Below, piece after piece: positions 25,408 through 36,964 of a DNA stretch of 64,000 bases. The notes under the pieces are model-generated. The model ran no database searches. It saw only the letters and a program-made list of their open reading frames with translations, and was not told where the DNA came from. Location of the stretch: positions 62,001 to 126,000 of the forward strand of contig CAWIKB010000012.1 of assembly GCA_963836605.1 (NCBI GenBank), written 5' to 3'. Numbering within the stretch: position 1 is the first letter of the stretch; every line of letters begins with the position of its first letter. The position numbers were made by a program, and so were the translations under genes. This DNA is from Bog-473 sp963836605 (lineage in GTDB: Bacteria; Actinomycetota; Acidimicrobiia; Acidimicrobiales; RAAP-2).

Positions 25408-27129
25408 TCACATCTGCTCGGGCGCCTCCATGCCGAGAAGGGACAGCCCCCGGGCAAGCACCCGCGCCGTCAGGTCGCACAGGGCCAGACGGGACGTGCG
25501 CACGTCCTGGTCGTCGACCAGGACCCGGCAGGCCTCGTAGAAGGTGGTGAACGTGGTCGCCAGCTCGAAGAGGTACGCGCACAGCTTGGCCGGGTTGTAC
25601 GCCTCGGCGGTGGCGTGGACCGCCGAGCCGAACTCCAGCAGTTTGAGGGCCAGGGCACGCTCGGCCGGCTCCCCCACCATGGGCCGGGTTCCCGGCGCCG
25701 GTGGCGGGACCTCGCCGCGGCGGAAGATGGAGAGGATCCGGGCATGGGCGTACTGGAGGTAGGGCCCGGTGTCACCCTCGAAGGCCAGCATCCGGTCCCA
25801 GTCGAACACGTAGTCGCGGGTGGGCTCGGTCGACAGGTCGGCGTACTTGATGGCACCGATACCGAGGGCGTGCGCCACCTGTTGCCGCGCCTCGGGGGCC
25901 AGATCGCTGGGCCGCTCGGCCAGGGCCTGGCGGGCGCGAGCCACCCCCTCTTCGAGCAGGTCGATCAGCCGCTCGGACTCTCCCGAGCGGCTGGCCATCT
26001 TCTTGCCGTCAGGCCCGAGGATATGACCGAAGGCGACGTGGACCGCCCTCGCCGGTGGCGGTAGGTAGCCCGCCAGCGCCGCCACGGCGAAGACCATGCG
26101 GAAGTGCAGCGACTGCTCGACCCCCACTACGTAGACCAGCGTGGTGGCACCCCGCCGGCCGGTGCGGTCGCGCACGGAGGCCAGGTCGGTGGCGGGGTAG
26201 CCGTATCCCTGGTCGGACTTCCGCACGATGAAGGGCAACGGGTCGCCGTTGCGGTTCACGAACCCCTCGGGGAAGACGCACAGGGCCCCGTTGTCCTCGA
26301 CCAGCAGGCCCTGCTGGTCGAGCTCTTCGACCACTACCGGCAGCAGCGGGTTGTAGAAGCTCTCCCCCACCACGTCATCATCGGTCAGGAGGACACCGAG
26401 CAGGTCGTAGACCTCCTTGTTGTGCCGCAGGCTCTCGGCCACGAAGATCTGCCACAGGCGCATGGTCTCGGGGTCACCGCTCTGGAGGAGGACGACCCGG
26501 CGCCGGCTGCGTTCGGCGAAGTCGGGGTCGCTATCGAAGAGCAGGCGGGCCTGCCCGTAGAACTCATTGAGATCGCTCACGCTGAACGACTCGGCGTCGG
26601 CGGTCACGCCGACGTCGATCAGGTGCTCGATCAGCATCCCGAAGGGCGTGCCCCAGTCCCCGACGTGGTTCTCCCGCAGCACGTTGTGGCCGAGGAAGCC
26701 GAGCACGCGGGCCAGCGCGTCACCGATGACGGTGGTTCGCAGGTGGCCGACGTGCATCTCCTTGGCTACGTTGGGTGACGAATAGTCGATCACCATGGTC
26801 TCTGCCCGCGCCGCGGGCGCCACCCCCAAACGCGGATCGGCCCCCACCGCGGCCACCTGCGCCGCCACGAATCCGTCGGCCAGCGTCAGGTTGATGAAGC
26901 CGGGACCACTGATCTCGACCGAGGCACAGAGGTCGTCGAGCGGGTCGGCGGCCACCACCTCTGCGGCCACCTCCCGGGGGGAGCGGCCCACCTGCTTGGC
27001 CAGGGCCAGCGCGCCATTGGCCTGGAAGTCGGCCCGGTCCGAGGCGCGCAGGACCGGATCGGCGCCGGGGACAACGGAATCGAACGCGGCCTGTAGCCGT
27101 TGCAGGAGGACGCTGTAGGCGTCGGGCAT
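25408..27129 (-). CDS. argS: Arginyl-tRNA synthetase
   Basis: A 573-residue class I synthetase. An N-terminal Add1-type domain (1-110) is followed by the signature IDYSSPNVAKEMHVGHLRTT with HVGH at 126-129 (the HIGH motif), the KMSKS counterpart in GKKMASRSGE, and a C-terminal DALR anticodon-binding domain ending in GMEAPEQM, typical of ArgS. It charges tRNA-Arg with arginine. Length and motif order are normal. Confidence 0.97.
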   Translation of the reverse strand: MPDAYSVLLQRLQAAFDSVVPGADPVLRASDRADFQANGALALAKQVGRSPREVAAEVVAADPLDDLCASVEISGPGFINLTLADGFVAAQVAAVGADPRLGVAPAARAETMVIDYSSPNVAKEMHVGHLRTTVIGDALARVLGFLGHNVLRENHVGDWGTPFGMLIEHLIDVGVTADAESFSVSDLNEFYGQARLLFDSDPDFAERSRRRVVLLQSGDPETMRLWQIFVAESLRHNKEVYDLLGVLLTDDDVVGESFYNPLLPVVVEELDQQGLLVEDNGALCVFPEGFVNRNGDPLPFIVRKSDQGYGYPATDLASVRDRTGRRGATTLVYVVGVEQSLHFRMVFAVAALAGYLPPPARAVHVAFGHILGPDGKKMASRSGESERLIDLLEEGVARARQALAERPSDLAPEARQQVAHALGIGAIKYADLSTEPTRDYVFDWDRMLAFEGDTGPYLQYAHARILSIFRRGEVPPPAPGTRPMVGEPAERALALKLLEFGSAVHATAEAYNPAKLCAYLFELATTFTTFYEACRVLVDDQDVRTSRLALCDLTARVLARGLSLLGMEAPEQM

Positions 27130-27182
27130 CTCCTATTGTCGCATCCCGCCCGGCCGCCTCGGACCCGGGGCCCGACCTCGTC

Positions 27183-28286
27183 TCAGTCGGCCGGCGCCCC
27201 GACGCCGCCGTCGGTCAGCCCGTAGTGGTGATAGGGGCCGAAGAACCCGTGCTCGAGGAGTCCGTATCCGACCACGTCGTCGTAGCTGAACCGGGCGACG
27301 TGATCGACGATCCCGTACTGGGCCAGCCCTTTGACGTCCTCGACCGCCAGGACAATTCCCTCGACCACCTCTTCGGGACCGTGGTACATGCCGTGCCGCC
27401 AATCGGCGTCGATCCCATAGCCCGTCCCGATGGACACGAAGTTGGCCAACAGCGGAGTGCAGGTGATCTCGAGGCCGGCCTCGGGGAACCGCACCACCGA
27501 CCGATCGATCACCCTCGTACCGGGAACGAGGTGGTGCGCGTGCTCAGAGCGACCCAGGTCATCCACCTCGCGGTTCGGGTCGGCCCAGATCCGCTCGCCC
27601 TGCACCAGCGGTCGCTGACCGTCGTCTCGCTCGTGGCAGATGTACATGATGGCGTGGTCCTCGAACTGCATGGGGAAGTAGTTCCACATGCCCCCCAGGA
27701 CCAGCTCACCCTGGCGAATGCCGTCATTCTCGGGCTCGCCGACCGGCCGGATCCCCCACGAGCGATCCCGGTTGCCCCAACAGTGCTCCGGCCTGATGCT
27801 CACCTCTCTGCCCCCCACCGAGAGGGTGCCCGACCAGGTTCCGGTCTGGGCCAGGCGCTGGGTGTCGAAGATGACTCTTCCCTTGCTGCGCAGGTACTGG
27901 CGCGGCTCGTTCACTGCGGGCGTGTGCCCCTCCCAGGTCACGTCCATGGCCACACTGTGCTCGGTGGGTTCGACCACCACGCGCAACCGCTGCAGTGGCT
28001 CCAGCACCTCAATTCGTATGGGCCCCACCGAGAGATCCCCGCGGTCGGCCAGTGGCTTCGAGGACCGTACGACATGCTGTTCGTCGCCGATGCGAACGTC
28101 GATGAACGCGTCGACCACGCCCAGATTCGGGTATTGCCCGAACCCGAAGATGGCGAACCAGTCGTCCGACTTCGGGTGCATGTTGAAGTAGTAACGATCG
28201 TAGAAATTACGGTCGCTTGTCCCGGGATGCGCGATGAACTCTGGCGCCTGGTGAACCGGGAAATCGTCCCAAGAAGAGAGAGTCAC
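27183..28286 (-). CDS. Conserved hypothetical protein, DUF7064-like
   Basis: A 367-residue beta-rich protein resembling actinobacterial and proteobacterial hypothetical proteins of the DUF7064/7065 group (a lipocalin-like fold related to AttH/CrtC is suspected). Marks include NFYDRYYFNMHP near the N-terminus, PEHCWGNRDRSWGIRPVG in the middle and FEDHAIMYICHERDDG. GTG 28286 is preferred; the frame extends to 28418 without conserved sequence. No enzyme activity can be assigned. Confidence 0.6.
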   Translation of the reverse strand: MTLSSWDDFPVHQAPEFIAHPGTSDRNFYDRYYFNMHPKSDDWFAIFGFGQYPNLGVVDAFIDVRIGDEQHVVRSSKPLADRGDLSVGPIRIEVLEPLQRLRVVVEPTEHSVAMDVTWEGHTPAVNEPRQYLRSKGRVIFDTQRLAQTGTWSGTLSVGGREVSIRPEHCWGNRDRSWGIRPVGEPENDGIRQGELVLGGMWNYFPMQFEDHAIMYICHERDDGQRPLVQGERIWADPNREVDDLGRSEHAHHLVPGTRVIDRSVVRFPEAGLEITCTPLLANFVSIGTGYGIDADWRHGMYHGPEEVVEGIVLAVEDVKGLAQYGIVDHVARFSYDDVVGYGLLEHGFFGPYHHYGLTDGGVGAPAD

Positions 28287-28692
28287 CGCTGCTTCTTCTC
28301 CGGTTGAACCGAGCCGTCGGTTCTCGATGACACCTGCACAGAGCGAATCTCGACCACAGACATGGGCAACCTCCGGGTGCAGCATAGGCGTCTCGAGCCA
28401 ATCGACAAGGCGGGGCACCCGCCCTGGTCGTCGAACTCAACCTGGCTGAATTCGAGTTCACTCACTCCGCCGGATCATCGGCGAGCATTGCCGAATACAA
28501 GGGGGTCCGTTGCCGTTCGATGCGGGGCGAGCTGATGAGATTCTCGCTGCGCCCGTGAGGATATTTTCAGTAATGCGGACTGCGACGGCTACCTCACCAC
28601 GACCGGCCAAGGACGAACAATGCGTTGCCTCGGTAAGCGGCTCGGACGCATCGATGTCCTGTCCACCGCATCGGACCATGGGTCCGATCCGG
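28287..28692. other. Intergenic stretch, no gene recognised
   Basis: About 400 bases between two minus-strand genes, with less GC than its surroundings in 28480-28600. Open frames here have no recognisable features. It should hold the promoter of the DUF7064-like gene. Confidence 0.45.
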
Positions 28693-29337
28693 TCATGACA
28701 CCCTTGACTTGACGGCGGTGCGTGCTCGATCCACGACCCCCGCCGCTGTCCCGACGATGAGATTCCCAGGGGGTTCGTCGGGTGAACGCGGATGCGGTCG
28801 GGTCGGTGCCAGGCGTTTTGCCTCGGCAAGCGTCGCTCCCAGATCCAACAGCGTCTTGCGTCCTATTTCTGCGCGCACCTCGGGAAAGAGATCGTGCTCC
28901 TCTTCGTCAACGTGATGGCGGACATTCTCGATGAGGACCGCGACCTTGGCGTCGAAACGCTCATCTGACGCATGCATGTCCATGAGTTCGGAGAGTATCC
29001 ACTTGACCACACGGTGCTCTTCGAGAGACTCGAGAACCTCACCATTCGAGGCTGGCACACCGCGCCGCACGGCAGGGTAAAAGAACTGTTCTTCTATCGC
29101 CGCGTGCTGGGAGAGCGAACGTACCATGTCGTCCACCAACTTCCGTTTGGTGCGGAACGCCCGGTCACCGGCCTTTTCAAAGGCACGGAAGGTCTTTTCC
29201 ACCTCTCGGTGGTCTGCTTTGAGGTAGGCGATGGCGTCAGTCGATGCATTACGGCGATGGGACGGGGCACCGCCTCGCTTCGTTGCGGCAACACGTGAGG
29301 ATGTTTTCTTAGCCGTCCGGGCTACCACGTGCTCCAC
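28693..29337 (-). CDS. Hemerythrin (HHE) domain protein
   Basis: A 214-residue protein with a basic N-terminal tail (about 30 residues) and a four-helix hemerythrin-like domain. Iron-ligand motifs are LKADHREVEKTF, SQHAAIEEQFFYPAV, LEEHRVVKWIL and VRHHVDEEEHDLFPEV, giving the expected His/Glu pattern for a di-iron site. The C-terminus is basic. Such proteins bind oxygen, nitric oxide or iron, and often occur with stress genes. The GTG start at 29337 is uncertain by a few codons. Confidence 0.85.
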   Translation of the reverse strand: MEHVVARTAKKTSSRVAATKRGGAPSHRRNASTDAIAYLKADHREVEKTFRAFEKAGDRAFRTKRKLVDDMVRSLSQHAAIEEQFFYPAVRRGVPASNGEVLESLEEHRVVKWILSELMDMHASDERFDAKVAVLIENVRHHVDEEEHDLFPEVRAEIGRKTLLDLGATLAEAKRLAPTRPHPRSPDEPPGNLIVGTAAGVVDRARTAVKSRVS

Positions 29338-29562
29338 ACCCCATCTTCCCTAGATCGCCCATTGGTCAGTCCCACGGTGCTTCCTTTCATTGAGCGGGTT
29401 GTCGACACATCAGTACGCAAGGTGTGTACCCGGCTCACCCCATTCGAAACGAATAGCTGGGGGATGGATGCCGTACGGCACCGCCCGCGTGGCATCTCCA
29501 GGCGTTTCGGCTCCAGCCGGGCGGGGAATGATCTCAGTTCATTCGTAGAAGGGGCGCAGGCC

Positions 29563-30534
29563 ATGCCGACCATCGGCTACACCATGATGTGCGAGCAGGC
29601 GGGACCCAAGGAACTGGTGACCCACCTGCGCGCGGCCGAAACGTCCGGCTTCGAATTTGCTGTGATCTCCGACCATTATTCTCCATGGCTCGATGCCATG
29701 GGACATTCGCCTTATGCGTGGGCCGTCCTGGGCGCGGCGGCGCAGGCCACCGAGCAGATCGGACTCATGACCTACGTCACCTGCCCGATCAAGCGGTACC
29801 ACCCGGCCATAGTGGCCCAGAAGGCGGCCACCGTGTCCCTGCTCTCCGACGGTCGATTCACCTTGGGCCTCGGTGCCGGTGAGAATCTGAACGAACACGT
29901 GGTCGGCGGAGGCTGGCCAGCCGTAAACACGCGACATGCCATGCTGCGCGAAGCGGTGGAGATCATCGCCAAGCTGTTCGATGGCGGATATGTCAATTTT
30001 CAGGGAACACACTTCCAGGTCGATTCGGCCAAGTTGTGGGACTTGCCCGAGGTGCGGACTCCGATCGGCATTGCGGTCTCCGGACAGCAGTCATGCGAGC
30101 TCGCTGGCCAATACGCGGACGTCATGATCGCAGTTGAGCCCAAAGCCGAGTTGGGGACGATGTTCGATAACGCTGGCGGGAGAGGAAAGCCTCGCGTCGG
30201 ACAATTGCCCGTCTGTTTCGACCCCGATGAAGATGCGGCAGAGGAGCGCGCCCACCGACTCTTCAAGTGGTTCGGGGGAGGGTGGAAGGTGAATGCAGAG
30301 CTTCCCGGGACTTCGGCCTTCGAACATGCATCCGCTTTCGTGCGCCCCAGTGACGTGGCGAAGTCCATCCCGTACGGTGCGAACGTGGAGGCGTTCGTCG
30401 CCGCGGTCGATGAGTTCACGGCCGCCGGGTTCACCCACGTAGCTCTCGTCCAAGTCGGTTGCGATCAGCAGCTCTCCTTCATCTCCTGGGCGGAGAAGGA
30501 GCTCTTGCCTGTCCTCCGAGAGACCGGTCGGTAG
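29563..30534 (+). CDS. F420-dependent luciferase-like oxidoreductase, G6PDH-related (TIGR03557) family
   Basis: A 323-residue TIM-barrel enzyme. The start MPTIGYTMMCEQAGPKELV, the segment FAVISDHYSPWLDAMGHSP, then TCPIKRYHPAIVAQKAAT and LGAGENLNEHV are characteristic of the F420-dependent glucose-6-phosphate dehydrogenase-related family. It would use coenzyme F420 for hydride transfer; the substrate is not known and need not be glucose-6-phosphate. ATG 29563 is preferred because everything before it is unlike the family. It implies F420 biosynthesis elsewhere in the genome. Confidence 0.85.
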   Translation: MPTIGYTMMCEQAGPKELVTHLRAAETSGFEFAVISDHYSPWLDAMGHSPYAWAVLGAAAQATEQIGLMTYVTCPIKRYHPAIVAQKAATVSLLSDGRFTLGLGAGENLNEHVVGGGWPAVNTRHAMLREAVEIIAKLFDGGYVNFQGTHFQVDSAKLWDLPEVRTPIGIAVSGQQSCELAGQYADVMIAVEPKAELGTMFDNAGGRGKPRVGQLPVCFDPDEDAAEERAHRLFKWFGGGWKVNAELPGTSAFEHASAFVRPSDVAKSIPYGANVEAFVAAVDEFTAAGFTHVALVQVGCDQQLSFISWAEKELLPVLRETGR

Positions 30535-30673
30535 CCCGAGCCCGGTACCCGGACCTGTGACGCCCATTCATGAGAGGGGACAGGCGTTCCACGTTCGTCC
30601 GCAGTTCTCACATCGTGCCGCTACCTTCGGCGCCGCTACAAAGCGTGACGAATAAGGAAGAGGTTCTTCCGCC

Positions 30674-30697
30674 TCTACTTGGGCGTCTACTTGGGCG
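30674..30697. repeat. 12-bp tandem duplication
   Basis: TCTACTTGGGCG occurs twice in direct succession in the region between the F420 enzyme and the YtxH-like gene. It is probably slippage; no function is evident. Confidence 0.6.
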
Positions 30698-30799
30698 GGC
30701 GGGTGGCACGTCGGAACCGCGTTCCAGCACTCTTGGGTTTGGTTGCCAGAAGTGGGGTATGGAGTGGTCTATCGAGAATCGAATAGAGAGGAGCTTTCC

Positions 30800-31051
30800 A
30801 TGAGGCGATTGTGGCTGCTGCTGGGTGTAGGAATCGGATTCATTCTAGGTTCGAGGGCAGGGCGGGAACCGTACGAGCGCGTCCAAACGAAGCTGCGGCA
30901 GGTCTCGCGTCGGCCCGAGGTCAAAGACGCGGTAGACCAGATTTCTGGGCAGGCCGAGGACGTCGCCGAAACAGTTCTCTCGGTTGCAAATGACAAGGTC
31001 GACGATGTGTCCGACAAAGTGCAAGCCAAGACGAAGGCGACTGTCAAGTAG
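30800..31051 (+). CDS. YtxH-like small membrane-anchored protein
   Basis: An 83-residue protein starting MRRLWLLLGVGIGFILGSRAG, a single membrane helix with the G-x-x-x-G pattern of YtxH proteins, followed by a charged amphipathic helical region (REPYERVQTKLRQ, DQISGQAEDVAET, DKVDDVSDKVQAK). Members are general-stress or desiccation associated. ATG 30800 has an excellent ribosome site (GAGAGGAG); an upstream in-frame ATG at 30743 does not. Confidence 0.78.
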   Translation: MRRLWLLLGVGIGFILGSRAGREPYERVQTKLRQVSRRPEVKDAVDQISGQAEDVAETVLSVANDKVDDVSDKVQAKTKATVK

Positions 31052-31138
31052 GTAGGTCGCCATGTGCGTAGGGAGCCGGTCTCACCGACACCGCGGAAAA
31101 ATTGATGCGCTCGAATTCGCGTCAGAAGGAGTGTGATC

Positions 31139-31288
31139 ATGCCACGTTCAATCGGAAGGGATCGCTGAGCTTTGGACTGGTCAATGTGCCGGTTGGCCTG
31201 AATCCCGCGACAACGGACAAGACCCTCCGCTTTCACCAGATGGAATCAGGCAACTCTGATCGAATCCGCCACAAGAAGGTGAACCGCT
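31139..31288 (+). pseudogene. ku: Ku (end-joining protein) remnant: frameshifted and truncated N-terminus
   Basis: An ATG at 31139, preceded by AGAAGGAG, reads M-P-R-S-I and then meets a stop. If one T is restored after 31153, giving a Trp codon, the frame continues W-KGSLSFGLVNVPVGL, then DKTLRFHQMESG and SDRIRHKKVN. This is the N-terminus of bacterial Ku, which binds DNA ends for LigD-dependent repair. Similarity stops near 31288, about 50 codons into a protein that is normally 250-300 residues. Beyond that point lies a reversed DUF7218-like fragment. No ligD is in the window. A nonfunctional relic is likely. Confidence 0.75.
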
Positions 31289-31405
31289 CGATTCCTTTCC
31301 GGACTGTTGACGACCGTGCTTGAACGCGTCGGGACTGTTGGCGATACGGGCGGCTCGTTGCCTGGTCATGCCTTTCTCCTTGAGCCGCTCGTGACGGGCT
31401 CTCAG
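31286..31405 (-). pseudogene. DUF7218-like (Rho N-terminal-containing) protein fragment
   Basis: The minus strand reads ARHERLKEKGM, then TRQRAARIANSPDAF and KHGRQQSGKES. This resembles the N-terminal half of small actinobacterial DUF7218 proteins (pattern YEKLRDEGMSKEKAARIAN, then a G-R-K-G-G-K-S-G stretch). The upstream start and downstream C-terminal SAP/Rho-N part are both missing. The similarity ends where the ku remnant of the other strand also ends, so the two fragments are joined tail to tail. Confidence 0.5.
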
Positions 31406-32070
31406 TCAGTCGAAGAATTGAGTGAGCGGACTCTCGCCCCAATGGACGAGAACGTCGGCACAGGACTGGTAGACGGCCAATGCCCCAGCCGCGCGCAGCT
31501 CACTCTCGGAAAATCCACCCGTCTCCACCGCCGTGCACCCAATTCCGGCTCGCGCCGCCGCCTGGACGTCCCATACGGCGTCTCCCAGTGCCATAACAGA
31601 CGAGCTACCCAGTCCAGCCTTCTCGAGCGCGATGGAGAACAGGTCCGGATGTGGTTTCGCCCGGTCGGCGTCCTCCCCGTCAACGACGAGGTCGATGCCA
31701 TCTTGGATCCCCAGGGCGCCGAGGAGGGCGGGCAAATCCTGTCCCTTGGCTGATGTGACGATCACCACCATTCCACCGAGTGAACTGACCCGTTCCACTA
31801 ACTCGGCAGCGCCGGGAAGTGGCCGGATGTACGGGTGGAGTTGGCCGAAATACCGCTCGTGGGCGGCACGGACTTCCGGGGCGTCGTGACCCAGAATGGT
31901 GGTCAACAGTTCGGTGCTGCCATGCCGATGAGTCGATGTATCTGGGCCATGGGACGAGGCTCCCCGGCATCGCCAAGAGCGCGCCACCAGGCGAATGTAT
32001 GGAGATAGTTCGTATCAAGGAGTGTGCCATCAAGGTCGAAGAAGATGCCGGTCCTGCTGGTGCGGTTCAT
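31406..32070 (-). pseudogene. HAD-superfamily phosphatase, split by a single-base frameshift
   Basis: From ATG 32070 the frame gives MNRTSRTGIFFDLDGTLLDT (HAD motif I) to IHRLIGMA and stops at about 31915. The next frame carries on with GSTELLTTILGHDAPEV, a helical cap, VVIVTSAKGQ (motif II), AKPHPDLF (motif III Lys) and MALGDAVWDVQAA (motif IV). Restoring one G near 31920 (ATGGGC for ATGGC) yields one 221-residue HAD-IA enzyme of phosphoglycolate-phosphatase type. All catalytic residues are otherwise intact, so either very recent inactivation or a sequence error is possible. Confidence 0.8.
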
Positions 32071-32322
32071 GGCTGTCTGCGCCTTACCCACGCCGGCCCG
32101 TTGCAAACCCGACGACACCGCCGCTTCGACGGCTGTGTAGAGACCTCAAAAGGGGCTCGTCTGCGGTCACCAACCATTTGACCGCCACACAGGACTAGTG
32201 GACCCCCTCGGCGGGTACACCTATCGATGATGAGCCAGATCTCCCCACGGGCGCTCCAGGAAGGGCTATTGGCGAAGGCCCTGAGTCGGTGACAGTCATG
32301 ACGATGTCCATCGGGTAACCAC

Positions 32323-33111
32323 ATGGCGATCATCATCGGAACGTCTGGTTGGCAATACAAGGATTGGCACGGGCGTTTCTACCCCGCCGGCATGGCCTCT
32401 ACGCAGTGGCTCGAGCATTACGCAGACAATTTCCAGACGGTGGAGGTGAACAACGCCTTCTATCGCCTACCCGAAGTGGACACGTTTCGCAGATGGCGAG
32501 ATGCCGTGCCCGACGATTTCATTATGTCGGTGAAGGCGAGTCGATATCTGACGCACGTCCGACGACTGAGAGACCCCAAGGAGCCAGTCCACCGACTGAT
32601 GTCAAGGGCGCGCCATCTCGGCGACAAACTCGGGCCCATTCTTCTCCAGCTGCCCCCGAACTTCCGAGCCGATCTACCGATTCTCGAACGTACGCTGCGG
32701 CACTTTCCGTCTGGCACCCGCGTAGCATTCGAACCACGACACGAATCGTGGTTCACCCCATCGCTGTCAACGTTGCTCCTCGAATACAATGCGGCTCTCT
32801 GCTTGAGTGATGCATGTGGTCCCCAAGGTCCACTCTGGCGCACTGCGAACTGGGGCTACCTTCGCATGCACGAGGGCAGGGCCCGACCTCATCCTTGCTA
32901 TGGCCGAACCGCACTGCGGTCGTGGGCCAACCGCTTGGCCGACTTATGGAACGATAGCGAAGATGTCTTCGTCTATTTCAATAATGACCACGGTGGATGC
33001 GCGGTCCGGGACGCGCACCGATTCTCTTCGGCAACTCGAAACGCCGGCCGCTCCCCTACGCGGGTACCCGGTGCCCGGACCGCGACGCTGCGCGTGACAC
33101 CAGTGCGCTGA
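32323..33111 (+). CDS. DUF72 (YecE) family protein
   Basis: A 262-residue TIM-barrel-like protein. It starts with IIIGTSGWQYKDWHGRFYP, the family hallmark, then VEVNNAFYRLP, KASRYLTHVRRL, GPILLQLPPNFRAD, VAFEPRHESWF and the C-terminal DVFVYFNNDHGGCAVRDA. Length matches the family. The function is not established. It lies among stress-type genes. Confidence 0.9.
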   Translation: MAIIIGTSGWQYKDWHGRFYPAGMASTQWLEHYADNFQTVEVNNAFYRLPEVDTFRRWRDAVPDDFIMSVKASRYLTHVRRLRDPKEPVHRLMSRARHLGDKLGPILLQLPPNFRADLPILERTLRHFPSGTRVAFEPRHESWFTPSLSTLLLEYNAALCLSDACGPQGPLWRTANWGYLRMHEGRARPHPCYGRTALRSWANRLADLWNDSEDVFVYFNNDHGGCAVRDAHRFSSATRNAGRSPTRVPGARTATLRVTPVR

Positions 33112-33616
33112 ACGAAACTGACGAAAGTACGGGCGGGACGACGCATGCCGACGGCCGACAGATGTTGCCGAAGGTATGGGCAAACCAAGGTGAGACAGAA
33201 CCAGCCGAGGAAAGCAAATGAAGGTCGCACCTGCCCGCCACAGCGAACAAGCTCCTAGGGCCCAGTGGCGGCCTTGATCGACCGCGTCCGGGACGAGATC
33301 AGGGCCTGGCGCGAACTCAGACGATCCTCCCGCCACACAAGAGCACGCGCAGTCGAGCCGCGACCGCTCTCGAGTATCTGCTGACCCGTCGGCAGTCTGC
33401 GCGATTTGGCCAAGGCCGCGGAATCCCGTCAGGGCTGCCATCTGTCAAACGGGGCCACCAGACCGCCTTCGGCGTACGCCCACTTCCACCTGCAGATACC
33501 CTCATGCGCGACTCCGAGAAGCGTTCCGACGGTGAAGCAAGGGGTCTGTGGCCGTCGTGTGAGGCCGTCGTGTGGGCGTCGTGCCCCAACCCATCGGATG
33601 GAGGACACCCCGCGAG
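33112..33616. other. Intergenic stretch, no gene recognised
   Basis: About 500 bases with no convincing gene on either strand. A 19-codon frame at 33218 has a ribosome-like AGGAAAG ahead, but nothing supports it as a gene. Confidence 0.4.
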
Positions 33617-34096
33617 ATGCCGAAACTGAGTGCAGGGTTCCTCCTCTACCGGCTCGATGCGCACCGGTCCATCCTGGTGCTCCTCGTGCACCCCGGCGGT
33701 CCTTACTGGGCCAACAAGGACCTCCGCTCCTGGTCGATTCCCAAGGGTGAGTACGCCCCCGGGGACGATCCGGAGGCGGCGGCCGAACGGGAGTTCCGCG
33801 AAGAGCTCGGCCTCGCCGTCCCCGACGGGCCCCGGATCGACCTGGGAACCGTTCGCCAAGCGGGTGGAAAGCACGTGCGGGCGTGGGCCATACGAGCCGA
33901 GGACCTGTCTGTTGAGGCCGTGGTGAGCAACCAATTCGAGATGGAATGGCCCCCGAGGTCGGGACGGACGGCGAGCTTCCCCGAGGTCGATCGAGCGGAA
34001 TGGATACCCGATGCCCAGGCGAGGGCGCGTCTGGTGTCGGGTCAGGTCGAGTTGCTGGACCGGCTCGCGCGGTCGGTCCCTGGTGCCGGCGCCTGA
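33617..34096 (+). CDS. NUDIX hydrolase
   Basis: A 159-residue NUDIX-fold protein. The box runs KGEYAPGDDPEAAAEREF then REELGL, corresponding to G-x5-E-x7-R-E-U-x-E-E-x-G-U. The first acidic position is Asp rather than Glu, while the metal-binding REFREE is intact. WSIPKGEY and the C-terminal FPEVDRAEWIPDAQAR match the actinobacterial NUDIX family related to diadenosine polyphosphate hydrolases. The substrate is not known. ATG 33617 fits the domain start. Confidence 0.85.
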   Translation: MPKLSAGFLLYRLDAHRSILVLLVHPGGPYWANKDLRSWSIPKGEYAPGDDPEAAAEREFREELGLAVPDGPRIDLGTVRQAGGKHVRAWAIRAEDLSVEAVVSNQFEMEWPPRSGRTASFPEVDRAEWIPDAQARARLVSGQVELLDRLARSVPGAGA

Positions 34097-34225
34097 TCCG
34101 GCCATCACACCGGGGGCTCCGAGGGGGCACCTGGGCACCGGGGATTGCGAGCGCACCGCCCGGCGCGGGTAGCCCGGGTCGATGCCAACGGGCGCTCCCG
34201 CCGCATTGCACGGCAGAATGGCCGC

Positions 34226-36937
<2,712 letters not shown>

Positions 36938-36964
36938 GTTCCCGGGTACCTCTCGCCCGAAGGT

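Noticed and set aside
28458..28829. 123-codon minus-strand frame
   Set aside because: It overlaps the end of the hemerythrin gene in another frame and has no recognisable features.
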